DNA of 64,000 bases from Breoghania sp963678585 (GTDB taxonomy: Bacteria > Pseudomonadota > Alphaproteobacteria > Rhizobiales > Stappiaceae): positions 930,001-994,000 of the forward strand of contig CAXXGA010000002.1 of the NCBI GenBank assembly GCA_963678585.2, written 5' to 3'. The notes beneath the pieces are model-generated. The model was not told the origin of the DNA, did not search any database, and saw nothing but the letters and a program-made list of their open reading frames with translations. A program made the position numbers and the translations under genes. Positions 26,690-35,090 of this stretch are shown here, one piece after another; within the stretch, counting starts at the first letter, position 1, and every line of letters begins with the position of its first letter.

Positions 26690-28141
26690 TCAAGGCGCGT
26701 CGCTTCTCATGGCCTCATAGGCCGACAGGGCGCGTTTGCGCGCCGAGGTGTGGTCGATGACCGGTCGGGGATAGGTTTCGCCAAGCCGGACGCCCGCCTC
26801 TGAAAGCGCTCTTGCAGGCGCTTCCCACGGCTTGTGGAGCCAGCGTTTGTCGAGCCGCTCAAGCTCCGGGACCCAGTGACGGACGTATGCGCCCTCGGGG
26901 TCGAATTTCTCGCCCTGAAGCACGGGATTGAAAATGCGGAAATAGGGGGCGGCATCGGCCCCGCAGCCCGCCACCCATTGCCATCCTGCCGGGTTGTTGG
27001 CCGGATCCGCATCGACCAGCGTATCCCAGAACCATTTCTCCCCCTCCCGCCAGTCGATCAGCAGGTGCTTGGTGAGGAAGGAGGCGGCGATCATGCGCAC
27101 CCGGTTGTGCATCCACCCGGTTGCCCACAATTCCCGCATGCCCGCATCCACGATCGGATAGCCGGTCCGGCCCTGCTGCCATGCTGCAAGCGCCTTTTCG
27201 TCGCGCGCCCAGGGGAAACGGTCGAAGGCGGGGTTGAAATTACGGGTCGCAAGATCGCGATGTCCGCCAAGCAGGTGATGGCAGAACTCGCGCCAGCCCA
27301 CCTCGGAAAGGAATTTTTCCCCATCCGCCTCGGGCGCGTCGCCCGCCTCGTTGGCTGCGCGCACCCGATGCCAGATCTCGCGCGCCGATATCTCACCGAA
27401 ACGCAAGGAGGGCGAGAGCCGGGAGGTCGCCGCATCGGCGGGGAAATCGCGCCTCTCGCCATAGTCAGCGACGGTGCCTTGCAAGAAAGCGTCGAGCCGT
27501 CGGCGGGCATCGCGCTCGCCGGGCGTCCAGGCTTGCGCGATGCCGCCCGCCCAGTCGGGCTTTGTCGGCAGCAAGCCCCAGTCTTCAAGCCGCTCGCTTT
27601 CAAACGGGTCCTTCCAGCCTTCGATCTCTTGGGGAACGGGTAGGGGGGTATCGGGCGTCATCTGGCGGGCGGCGCGCCAGAAGGGTGTGAAAACCCGATA
27701 GGCGCCCCCCGATCCGGTGCGCACCGCCTGAGGATCGAACAGCATGTTGGCGGGAAAATGATGGGCCTCGACGCTTTCATCCTTCAGGGCGGAGGCGAGG
27801 ATCTCGTCTTCTTCGCGCGCGGGGGCGCCCGCTCGCCTGTTCCATGAGACTGCGCATGCTTCGACGCGGCGTGCGAAGTCGATCAGCGTTGCGTGGGCGC
27901 TGCCGCGCAAAAGCGCCAGCGGCACACCGCGAGCCTCAAGTTCCCTGCGAAGCGATTCCAGCGAGCCGTGCAACCACCATCGCGCGGCTGCGCCGGGAGC
28001 CCGGCGGGTTTCGCTTTCCGGTTCGAGCAGAAAAAGCGCCAGCACCGGCGCGCCGGACCGCGCGGCGTGGGTGAGAGCGGGGTTGTCTGCAAGGCGCAGG
28101 TCGTCGCGAAACAGGACGATGTGCGGGCGGGCGTCTGTCAT
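26690..28141 (-). CDS. phr: Deoxyribodipyrimidine photolyase
   Basis: Light-driven DNA repair enzyme of 483 residues that splits cyclobutane pyrimidine dimers. The N-terminal Rossmann domain starts at HIVLFRDDLRLADNPAL, and the FAD-binding C-terminal domain contains WREFCHHLL, the FAD loop GMRELWATGWMHNRVRM and NNPAGWQWVAGCGADAAPYFRIFNP. These are class I CPD photolyase/cryptochrome patterns; the WMHNRVRM and DAAPYFRIFNP segments favour a true photolyase. The start is ATG 28139-28141. It stands alone; I see no LexA box directly upstream. Confidence 0.92.
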   Translation of the reverse strand: MTDARPHIVLFRDDLRLADNPALTHAARSGAPVLALFLLEPESETRRAPGAAARWWLHGSLESLRRELEARGVPLALLRGSAHATLIDFARRVEACAVSWNRRAGAPAREEDEILASALKDESVEAHHFPANMLFDPQAVRTGSGGAYRVFTPFWRAARQMTPDTPLPVPQEIEGWKDPFESERLEDWGLLPTKPDWAGGIAQAWTPGERDARRRLDAFLQGTVADYGERRDFPADAATSRLSPSLRFGEISAREIWHRVRAANEAGDAPEADGEKFLSEVGWREFCHHLLGGHRDLATRNFNPAFDRFPWARDEKALAAWQQGRTGYPIVDAGMRELWATGWMHNRVRMIAASFLTKHLLIDWREGEKWFWDTLVDADPANNPAGWQWVAGCGADAAPYFRIFNPVLQGEKFDPEGAYVRHWVPELERLDKRWLHKPWEAPARALSEAGVRLGETYPRPVIDHTSARKRALSAYEAMRSDAP

Positions 28142-28277
28142 GGAACGGATGCTCTCGGACTGGCGGGCCGAAGGTCGTCTTTCCCGATTTAGGAGCCGGG
28201 CGGGCCGTTTCAACGCTTGGCCGGACGTGGCGCGGGAGACCGGGAACGTCTCAGGGAGGAGGGCGTCGCGGCCGGTC

Positions 28278-28310
28278 AAAAAAGGGCGGCCGACAAGTTG
28301 CCGACCGCCC
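28278..28310 (-). terminator. Rho-independent terminator of the secreted-protein gene
   Basis: On the minus strand an 11-bp stem (28300-28310 with 28284-28294, two G-U pairs) and 5-base loop are followed by six U residues (28278-28283). It lies 25 bases after the stop at 28335. Confidence 0.75.
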
Positions 28311-28334
28311 CGCTAAATCAGGTGCTGGCTTTCG

Positions 28335-29060
28335 TCAGGCCGCGACGACGTCGTAGAGCCAGCGGAATGCGTAGCGCACGTTGTCCGCCGCGTTCGACAC
28401 ATAGGCCACGATTGCGACCCACACGCGCTCGCTGAACTTCGCCACCGCGACAAGGGCCGAGTCTTCCTTGTCGGGCTTCGTGCCGCTCGTCGTGTTTTCC
28501 TGGAAGAACTCCACTGTCGCGGATTGTTCTTCGTCGTTCACCACGCGGCGCGTCACGACAAGATTGGCGTCCGTGGCGATGCGATCGGTGTCGGCCTTGG
28601 CGTAGCGGGTGCCGTCCGGCAAGGCGCGCACGACAATGGCGCGGCCGTCGGGCAGCAGGTGGGTCTCGTTCTTCTTCACTTCGGCGTCGTAAATGACTTC
28701 GCCGTAGGAATCGATCAGCTCCACCCATACGGTCTTGCGGCCATGAAGCTCTACCTCGCCGACCCAGATATCCATGTCGCCGGACAGGTCGGCCGGTTTG
28801 CCGCCATGACCGGCGATCCGGGCTACAGTGACGGCAAGGCGGTCTCCCCGGCCCGAAGCGTTGGTGATCCCGTCGACAATCGTCGAAGTCTCCACGCCTT
28901 CCGTCGACGCATTGAGCAACGGCTGGGGAATTTTCGACTGTGCGTGCGCTGTCGATGCGATCAGGCCGCCCGCAAGCATCGGCGCGACCAGAGCCGCAGC
29001 AAGGAGCATTCGGCCGGATAGCAGCCGAAACGAACGTTCTGTTTTCCGCTTCCCATTCAT
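28335..29060 (-). CDS. Secreted protein of unknown function
   Basis: 241 residues; I do not recognise the family. An n-region KRKTERSFRLLSGR and a hydrophobic core (about 18-38) end at a signal-peptidase-like site STAHAQS. The mature protein is mostly beta-strand-like with polar stretches (DMDIWVGEVELHGRKTVWVEL, VVVRALPDGTRYAK) and ends in an aromatic amphipathic helix (ERVWVAIVAYVSNAADNVRYAF) that could touch a membrane. No cysteine is present in the mature part. ATG 29058-29060 has a strong GGGAGG ribosome-binding site, and a U-rich terminator follows, so it is a genuine single-gene transcript. Neighbours (photolyase, chemoreceptors) give no functional hint. Confidence 0.75.
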   Translation of the reverse strand: MNGKRKTERSFRLLSGRMLLAAALVAPMLAGGLIASTAHAQSKIPQPLLNASTEGVETSTIVDGITNASGRGDRLAVTVARIAGHGGKPADLSGDMDIWVGEVELHGRKTVWVELIDSYGEVIYDAEVKKNETHLLPDGRAIVVRALPDGTRYAKADTDRIATDANLVVTRRVVNDEEQSATVEFFQENTTSGTKPDKEDSALVAVAKFSERVWVAIVAYVSNAADNVRYAFRWLYDVVAA

Positions 29061-29951
29061 GACTGCCTCCCGAGGCAATGCGCGGGATCGCCGCGCGCGC
29101 TGGTCGTGTCCTCTGCCGGGACATCGACCGGGCAAGGCAAACATGAAATCCGTCCTGTCGAATTCCATGTTGCTGGCAACGAGTATGGCTTCCTGATGCC
29201 CCTCGTTATGTGACCTACGTCATGAAAATCGCGTTTGGCCGGTTCTGGTTCCCGAAAGACGGGCTAAATCCGTTTCCATGACGCCGTTGACGGGGCTCAA
29301 GACGCGCTATTTGACGTTACGCCCATCATCGCACTGATCGGTTGGGACACAGTGAAGTCAGTCGTTCCATTTTATATCAAATATGTGACTGGTAAGACAT
29401 TGGCAGTAGGGGCGATGCCAAAGAATTGAGAATTCGCGTGAAGCGCGTAGCGGCAGGCTGCTTGCATGTATCGGTATGTAAGAACAAACCCTTAAAATAC
29501 TGGGTCGAACGTACAATAGTTGCATTCTTAGCTTTCGCATTAACCTCTCGCCACCTGAGACGTCAAAGAGACGTTCGGGAAAACGGCCCCCGTTCGGGTG
29601 AATGGACCGGGCTGAGCGGACGGTCGTCGTCTGCGCTGCAGGAAGTGGCTTGGCTGAAACCTTCGCGAAGACATCCGGAGACGGGGGAGGCGGCGGAGAC
29701 GGGGGAGGCGGCGCGGGCGAAGCGCTTTCGGGGAATGAGGATCCCGAGCGCGTGCGACCAGTGAGCGGCGCCGGGCAATGCCATCGGGGGCGTCGTCGGG
29801 GGACGCCATCGGGTTCCTTTGCCGCCCGGGACGGGCCGCGCCATCGTTGCGTTGCCTCGCGGTAAAAGGAACAGGGCCGCCGCAACTTCCGTTGCGGCGG
29901 CCCTTCGTGTTCGTCACGCCCTCGGTGGGGCGGTATCGGGATTTCCCGGCT
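29061..29951. other. Gene-free region upstream of the secreted protein, with an 18-bp tandem repeat
   Basis: About 890 bp between a start codon and the stop of a chemoreceptor gene on the same strand. The right end holds the chemoreceptor terminator. A perfect tandem duplication of an 18-mer (GGAGACGGGGGAGGCGGC) occupies 29677-29694 and 29695-29712. The part around 29340-29540 is AT-richer than its surroundings and may hold the promoter of the 29060 gene. Small ORFs here lack ribosome-binding sites or known motifs and I did not call any. Confidence 0.5.
29873..29904 (-). terminator. Terminator of chemoreceptor 1
   Basis: Perfect 14-bp stem AGGGCCGCCGCAAC / GTTGCGGCGGCCCT with TTCC loop, followed on the minus strand by a U-rich stretch (GTTCCTTTT). 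Nearly identical to the terminator at 31878-31911. Confidence 0.8.
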
Positions 29952-31631
29952 TCAGGCCGCGGAGACGCGGGACAGGAAGCGGGAGATACGCTCGCTCAGG
30001 TCGCTCGTGCTGGAGGAGACCTGACCGGAGGCATCGAGCACCAGTTCAGCGGTGCGCGAGGTGTCGGTTGCGGTCGTGGTCAGCTCGACCATGTTCTCGC
30101 TGGCCTGCTGGGTGCCGGTGGCCGCCGCCTGAACGTTGACGGAGATTTCTTCCGTGGCAACGCCCTGCTGCTCCACCGCACCGGCGATCGCCGTGGTGTA
30201 GCCGTTGACCTCTTCCATGATGGTGGCGATTTCGTCGATGACTTCGACCATTTCCTTGGTCGAGCCCTGGATCGCACCGACATGGGCGGAGATTTCCTCG
30301 GTCGCCTTGGAGGTCTGGTTGGCCAGTTCCTTCACTTCCGCGGCCACGACCGCGAAGCCCTTGCCGGCTTCACCTGCGCGCGCCGCTTCGATGGTGGCGT
30401 TGAGGGCGAGAAGGTTGGTCTGTTCGGCAATCGCCTGAATGAGAACGATGACCTCACCGATCTTCTGGGCGGCCTCGTCGAGGCTGGCGACCTTGGCGTT
30501 GGACTGCTTGGCGCTGGTCGTCGCCTTGGTGACGACCTGATTGCTCTGCGAGACCTGCCGGGTGATTTCACCGATGGACGCGGCCAGTTCCTCTGCGGCG
30601 GAAGCCACGGTCTGGACGTTATGGCTGGCCTGCTGGGAGGCGCTGGAAGCCTGACCGGCACTGGATTCGGTGTGCTCGGCGTTGGATTTGAGCGACTTCG
30701 CCGCCTCGTCCATGCGACCGGAGTTCTCGCCGAGGACCAGCATGGCGGCTTCGACGTCGGTCTTGAATTCCGCAATCAGGGTTTCGACCTGATTCTGGCG
30801 TTTCTGGCGGGCAACCTGTTCTTCCTGGCTCATGCCTTCCAGACGGCGACGCTCTAGGGCGTTGTTGCGGAACACTTCGACGGCCCGGCTCATCTCGCCG
30901 ATTTCATCGACGCGGTCCACGCCTTCGATATTCTCATCGAGATTGTCTTCCGCGATCAGGGCCATCTGCTCGTTGAGGCGGCGGATCGGGCTGGCCAGCG
31001 AACGGGCGAGGAAGAAGGAGACGATGAGCGCGAGAACCATGAAGCCGAGGGTCAGGCTTGCGCTGTTGATTGCCTCACGACGGAACGTGGCATTCTTGTT
31101 GCTCATCAGAACGCCCGAACCGAAGATCCAGTCCCACGGCGCATAGCGCTCGACATAGGAGGTCTTTTCCAGGAAGTCGCCGTTCTTGTCTTCGTGACCG
31201 TAATCGACGTAACCGCCGCCGTCGTTCACGGCGGTGTTGATGAATTCGCGCACCAGATACCGGCCGGAAGTATCGCGAACGTCATAGCGGCTCTTGTTGA
31301 GCGTGTAGCGCGGGTGAACCACCGTGTTGCCGTCCGACTGGTAAACGAACACGTAGTTCTTCCCGTCGTAACGCATGGCGCTGATCGCGGCGTGCGCACG
31401 TTCCTTGGCTTCGGCAACCGACATCTCTCCGGCCTGGGCGCGCTTGTCGAAGTCGACTGCGATGGCCTTGGCGGTTTCCACGACCGAGCGAATTTCGGAG
31501 CGCGTGGAGCTGTCGAGGGTGTTGTAAAGGGAGTAGAGCTGGTAGCCGAGCATGGCTACGAAGCACACGCTGAAGAAGAGGACGAGGCCGTACAACTTCC
31601 CTGAAAGCGATTTGAGGATTTTGAAGGACAT
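29952..31631 (-). CDS. Methyl-accepting chemotaxis protein 1, single-Cache sensor
   Basis: Membrane chemoreceptor of 559 residues. TM1 is at about 12-33, a periplasmic Cache_2-type sensor at about 35-190 (KNYVFVYQSDGNTVVHP, GSGVLM), TM2 at about 197-220, HAMP at 220-275, and a cytoplasmic signalling domain with the invariant hairpin tip EQTNLLALNATIEAARAGEAGKGFAVVAAEVK cut here to its core NLLALNATIEAARAGE. sCache_2 domains usually bind small carboxylates or amines. There is no C-terminal CheR-binding pentapeptide (it ends RVSAA). It is the downstream member of a tandem pair; compared with its twin about 16 of 365 signalling-half residues differ, against roughly 45 of 155 in the sensor. Confidence 0.92.
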   Translation of the reverse strand: MSFKILKSLSGKLYGLVLFFSVCFVAMLGYQLYSLYNTLDSSTRSEIRSVVETAKAIAVDFDKRAQAGEMSVAEAKERAHAAISAMRYDGKNYVFVYQSDGNTVVHPRYTLNKSRYDVRDTSGRYLVREFINTAVNDGGGYVDYGHEDKNGDFLEKTSYVERYAPWDWIFGSGVLMSNKNATFRREAINSASLTLGFMVLALIVSFFLARSLASPIRRLNEQMALIAEDNLDENIEGVDRVDEIGEMSRAVEVFRNNALERRRLEGMSQEEQVARQKRQNQVETLIAEFKTDVEAAMLVLGENSGRMDEAAKSLKSNAEHTESSAGQASSASQQASHNVQTVASAAEELAASIGEITRQVSQSNQVVTKATTSAKQSNAKVASLDEAAQKIGEVIVLIQAIAEQTNLLALNATIEAARAGEAGKGFAVVAAEVKELANQTSKATEEISAHVGAIQGSTKEMVEVIDEIATIMEEVNGYTTAIAGAVEQQGVATEEISVNVQAAATGTQQASENMVELTTTATDTSRTAELVLDASGQVSSSTSDLSERISRFLSRVSAA

Positions 31632-31877
31632 GTGTTGCTCCAGATGGACGACACGGTGGGGTGCACGTGAATATGCAACTTCTACTGTTGCTTGTTTAAA
31701 GAAGTATTTCACACCTCGGCTGAGGCCCGGTGCGGGGCTAATTCGGGGCGCGGTCCGCGAATAGATATGTCTGGGTTTGCAGGAAATACCGGGAGCTAGA
31801 GAGCGCATTTTCCTTGCAAATCGCGGTCGCGGTGCGTGACAAGGTCGCGGTGGGCTCGCGTATGACCGGAACAAAAC
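31632..31877 (-). promoter_or_regulatory. Leader and promoter-like block of chemoreceptor 1
   Basis: Two blocks are shared with chemoreceptor 2 at the same distance from the start codon: GTGCACGTGAATA at 31661-31673 (30 bases upstream) and TTAAAGAAGTATT at 31696-31708 (65 bases upstream). Sequence between the blocks differs, so conservation points to promoter or regulator contacts. Which sigma factor reads it cannot be said. Confidence 0.5.
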
Positions 31878-31911
31878 AAGGGCCGCCGCAACTTCCGTTG
31901 CGGCGGCCCTT
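31878..31911 (-). terminator. Terminator of chemoreceptor 2
   Basis: 15-bp stem with TTCC loop (31878-31892 / 31897-31911), followed on the minus strand by GTTTTGTT. It lies 46 bases beyond the stop and separates the two receptor genes, so each is probably its own transcript. Confidence 0.82.
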
Positions 31912-31957
31912 CTCGTTCGTCACGCCCTCGGTGGGGCGGTATCGGGATTTCCCGGCT

Positions 31958-33637
31958 TCAGGCCGCGGAGACGCGGGACAGGAAGCGGGAGATACGCTCG
32001 CTCAGGTCGCTCGTGCTGGAGGAGACCTGACCGGAGGCGTCGAGCACCAGTTCGGCGGTGCGCGAGGTGTCGGTCGCAGTAGAAGTCAATTCGATCATGT
32101 TTGCGCTGGCCTGCTGGGTGCCGTTTGCCGCCGCCTGCACGTTGACGGAGATTTCTTTCGTTGCGAAGCCCTGCTGCTCCACCGCACCGGCGATCGCCGT
32201 GGTGTAGCCGTTGACCTCTTCCATGATGGTGGCGATTTCGTCGATGACGTCGACCATATCCTTGGTCGAGCCCTGGATCGCGCCGACATGGGCGGAGATT
32301 TCCTCGGTCGCCTTGGAGGTCTGGTTGGCCAGTTCCTTCACTTCCGCGGCCACGACCGCGAAGCCTTTGCCGGCCTCACCGGCGCGCGCCGCTTCGATGG
32401 TGGCGTTGAGGGCGAGGAGGTTGGTCTGCTCGGCGATGGCCTGAATGAGGATGACGACTTCGCCGATCTTCTGGGCGGCCTCGTCGAGGCTGGCGACCTT
32501 GGCGTTGGACTGCTTGGCGCTGGTCGTCGCCTTGGTGACGACATCGTTGCTCTGCGAGACCTGGCGGGTGATTTCACCGATGGACGCGGCCAGCTCCTCC
32601 GCGGCGGATGCCACGGTCTGGACGTTCTGGCTGGCCTGCTGGGAGGCTTCGGAAGCCTGACCGGCACTGGATTCGGTGTGTTCGGCGTTGGATTTGAGCG
32701 ACTTCGCCGCCTCGTCCATGCGACCGGAGTTGTCGCCGAGGACCAGCATGGCGGCTTCGACGTCGCTCTTGAATTCCGCGATCAGGGTTTCGACCTGATT
32801 CTGGCGTTTCTGGCGGGCAACCTGTTCTTCCTGGCTCATGCCTTCCAGACGGCGACGCTCCAGGGCGTTGTTGCGGAACACTTCGACGGCCCGGCTCATC
32901 TCGCCGATTTCGTCGACGCGGTCCACGCCTTCGATATCCTCATCGAGATTGTCTTCCGCGATCAGGGCCATCTGCTCGTTGAGGCGGCGGATCGGGCTTG
33001 CCAGCGAACGGGCGAGGAAGAAGGAGACGATGAGCGCGAGAACCATGAAGCCGAGGGTCAGGCTTGCGCTGTTGATGGCCTCACGACGGAACACCGCGTC
33101 CTTGTTGACCATCAGGACGCCTGAACCGAAGATCCAGTCCCACGGCGCATAGCGCTCGACATAGGAAGTCTTCTCGAAGAAGTCGCCGTTCTTGTCTTCC
33201 TGGCCGTAGGTGACATATCCGCTGCCGTCTTTAACAGCCACCTGGATGAGTTCACGGACCAGATAGCGACCGGACGGGTCGCGGGCGTCGAAACGGTTCC
33301 CGTTGCGCGGGTGGACGGGGTGAACAACCGTGTTGCCGTCCGACTGGTAGACGAAAATGTAGCTTTTCCCGTTGTAGCGCAGGGCACTGATTGCCGTATG
33401 AGCGCGTTCCTGAGCTTCTTCTACCGACATCTCTCCGGCCTTCGCCCGACGATCGTAGTCGGCGGCGATGCTCTTGGCCGACTGAACCACCGAACGAATT
33501 TCAGAACGCGTGAAAGTGTCGAGGTTGGTGTAGAGCGCATAAAGCTGGTAGCCGAGCATGGCCACGAAGCACACGCTGAAGAAGAGGACGAGTCCATACA
33601 ACTTCCCGGAGAGTGATTTTAGAATTTTTAGGGACAT
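31958..33637 (-). CDS. Methyl-accepting chemotaxis protein 2, single-Cache sensor
   Basis: 559 residues, the same length and domain order as the neighbour: TM1 about 12-33, Cache_2-type sensor about 35-190, TM2 about 197-220, HAMP, signalling domain. The start ATG 33635-33637 matches that of the twin (MSLKILKSLSGKLYG against MSFKILKSLSGKLYG). Sensor differences cluster in the likely ligand pocket: VVHPVHPRNGNRFDARD here against VVHPRYTLNKSRYDVRD in receptor 1, and AVKDGSGYVTYG against AVNDGGGYVDYG. The two therefore probably recognise related but different ligands and feed the same array. An open frame runs upstream across the tRNA gene; it is not coding. Confidence 0.92.
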   Translation of the reverse strand: MSLKILKSLSGKLYGLVLFFSVCFVAMLGYQLYALYTNLDTFTRSEIRSVVQSAKSIAADYDRRAKAGEMSVEEAQERAHTAISALRYNGKSYIFVYQSDGNTVVHPVHPRNGNRFDARDPSGRYLVRELIQVAVKDGSGYVTYGQEDKNGDFFEKTSYVERYAPWDWIFGSGVLMVNKDAVFRREAINSASLTLGFMVLALIVSFFLARSLASPIRRLNEQMALIAEDNLDEDIEGVDRVDEIGEMSRAVEVFRNNALERRRLEGMSQEEQVARQKRQNQVETLIAEFKSDVEAAMLVLGDNSGRMDEAAKSLKSNAEHTESSAGQASEASQQASQNVQTVASAAEELAASIGEITRQVSQSNDVVTKATTSAKQSNAKVASLDEAAQKIGEVVILIQAIAEQTNLLALNATIEAARAGEAGKGFAVVAAEVKELANQTSKATEEISAHVGAIQGSTKDMVDVIDEIATIMEEVNGYTTAIAGAVEQQGFATKEISVNVQAAANGTQQASANMIELTSTATDTSRTAELVLDASGQVSSSTSDLSERISRFLSRVSAA

Positions 33638-33958
33638 GTGTTGCTCCAGATCGACGACTGGGGGTGGGTGCACGTGAATACATTTTGAATACATATCTAT
33701 ACTTAAGGAAGTATTGCGGTACCGGGTGCTTCGGGACCGCCGCGCCGCGGCAAATGGCGGGGAGGGCGTGGCGTGAGGGGGTGACCGACTGTCTGAATCG
33801 CTTATTCGATTCAAATGGAGCCAAACGAGATTGTTCTCCCGAATGCGAATTTTGTTTTCCACAGATGTAAGTGACGGAAAACCATGGGAAAATGTGAGGT
33901 GCGCTCCCGTTCCGTGCGGAGATTTCAAAAAATGCCCACAGAACCGTTTTGAGGGTGG
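33638..33958. promoter_or_regulatory. Leader of chemoreceptor 2 and spacer to the tRNA promoter
   Basis: Holds the shared blocks GTGCACGTGAATA (33668-33680) and TTAAGGAAGTATT (33703-33715), 31 and 66 bases from the receptor start, with an AT-rich stretch (ATACATTTTGAATACATATC cut at 33679-33698) between them. Beyond 33720 I see no gene or structure. Confidence 0.45.
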
Positions 33959-33987
33959 TTGACTTCCAAAGCGGGGCGCCGTAAACA
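33959..33987 (+). promoter_or_regulatory. Putative sigma-70 promoter of tRNA-Asp
   Basis: TTGACT (33959-33964), 17-bp spacer, TAAACA (33982-33987). Transcription would start near 33994, 28 bases before the tRNA, and the following GC-rich bases fit a stringently controlled stable-RNA promoter. The -10 box is only a partial match. Confidence 0.5.
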
Positions 33988-34021
33988 ACGCCCACTTCGC
34001 AGCGGCCAGCCGCTCCGAAAC

Positions 34022-34098
34022 GCGGGTGTAGCTCAGATGGTTAGAGTGCCGGCCTGTCACGCCGGAGGTCGCGGGTTCGAGCCCCGTCACTCGCGCCA
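34022..34098 (+). tRNA. tRNA-Asp (anticodon GUC)
   Basis: 77-nt cloverleaf with encoded CCA. Acceptor GCGGGTG (34022-34028) pairs with CACTCGC (34088-34094) with one G-U pair; discriminator G and CCA follow at 34095-34098. The anticodon loop CTGTCAC gives GTC. The T-loop GGGTTCGAGCCCC is canonical. Translation across it yields the familiar spurious peptide VTGLEPATS on the other strand. Confidence 0.97.
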
Positions 34099-34146
34099 CT
34101 TCCCTTTAGGATCAAATAGATCCGACATGTTCAGGGAAGTGGCGCG
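34092..34146. repeat. Inverted copy of the tRNA-Asp 3' end
   Basis: The 14 bases CGCGCCACTTCCCT (34092-34105), which include the last acceptor bases and CCA, are exactly complementary to AGGGAAGTGGCGCG (34133-34146). Inside lies a second stem GGATC-AAATA-GATCC (34109-34123). In the primary transcript this hairpin would compete with the acceptor stem. It could be a trailer structure, a terminator without U-run, or a remnant of integration at the tRNA 3' end. Confidence 0.6.
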
Positions 34147-35090
34147 GCGCCCTGCGCGCCCTGCAAATCTCCCCTTTCCGAAAGTCTGCTCTTCTGTGAA
34201 AGTCCTTTGATCCGGGCTCGCGGCGTGTTTGCGCGTGAGCGCAGTCGGCTTTGTTGCGCGTTTGCCGCGGGCGGGCCGATATTGTCGTTTTTTTCGATTC
34301 CCCTGCGACAATTTGCGCTGTTTTTTTCGCACCTGTCCCGCCTCCTTGTTCCTCCGAAGTGCCCAGCTGTCCATCTGCACCGAAGCGGATGTGGTTTGCG
34401 CGCCCGCAAGCGCCTGTGTGGGGCGTGGTGTCGGGTGAGTCGCTTTTCGCCCATAGGGAGAGTGACGGGCCTGGGGCGTCTTCTGCGTGCGCTGGCTCCA
34501 GCCTGTCGGCTGAAGGTGTGGTGATCGTTTTTGTGTCGACTGAGTCTTCCGCTCCCGCATTCCGGTGTCGTTTTTCAGCAGGGCGGCACTGTCGAAAGTG
34601 ACGAACGGTGCCACTTGGTCGCGTTGTCGACGGGGCGGGGGCGTAACGCAGGGTACGCAGTCGGCATTTCGCAAAAATGCGGGTGTTTGCTTGGCGTTGA
34701 CGGCAGCGTAAAACATGACCCGTCCGCTCCGCTTGGGCAGGGATGGTCGGGACTACTGCGTCAGTACCAGTTGGTTCGCCGGAACGCGTTGCCGGCTAGC
34801 GGTTTAATAGGCGGTGTTGAAAAACTAAATTTGCGTCGGGCGGCCTAATTCTGCGGCTGACGCGGGTGTCCATGTGCGCGTTACAGTCCGCCAACCCGCA
34901 TGTTCCGTTGATGGGGGCTTGCCACGTCCGGATCAGTGGGCTAAGCGAAGGGCACGCCCCGGTCGTGCTGCCCTTTTTCGGGAGGTGGTTCGGAATGCCG
35001 ACGGAGCGTGGGCGGGACCTCCACCCGCCATGCATCCTCATTTCCGAGTCCGCGCGGGCCGACCGAACCGCCGCGCAAGGATGATCGATC
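34147..35090. other. Gene-free region between tRNA-Asp and nuoA
   Basis: About 940 bp. ORFs up to about 110 codons exist on both strands but none has a good start or any recognisable motif. Two T7 runs occur (34288-34294 and 34321-34327), the first inside an ATTGTCG/CGACAAT inverted repeat (34281-34287 / 34305-34311). The nuo promoter must lie in the right part. It may be the worn remains of an element inserted at the tRNA, but no integrase fragment is visible. Confidence 0.45.

Larger units (their letters stand above)
29873..33680. repeat. Tandem duplication of a chemoreceptor gene with its flanks (period about 2006 bp)
   Basis: The unit 29873-31673 (terminator, CDS, 5' leader) is repeated at 31879-33680. 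Both CDS are exactly 1680 bp and start/stop offsets agree to within a base. Homology begins at the shared terminator and ends just past GTGCACGTGAATA (31661-31673 and 33668-33680), although a further block TTAA(A/G)GAAGTATT recurs at 31696 and 33703. The signalling halves are nearly identical; the sensor halves differ much more. Confidence 0.9.

Noticed and set aside
29602..29865. An 87-codon plus-strand ORF with Gly-rich repeat near the chemoreceptor terminator
   Set aside because: The Gly run is simply the translated 18-bp tandem repeat; there is no ribosome-binding site and codon use is unlike the neighbours.
34022..34098. tRNA-Asp as a proven attachment site of an integrated element
   Set aside because: No integrase, no direct repeat of the tRNA 3' end within the window, and only an inverted copy was found; kept as a question, not a call.
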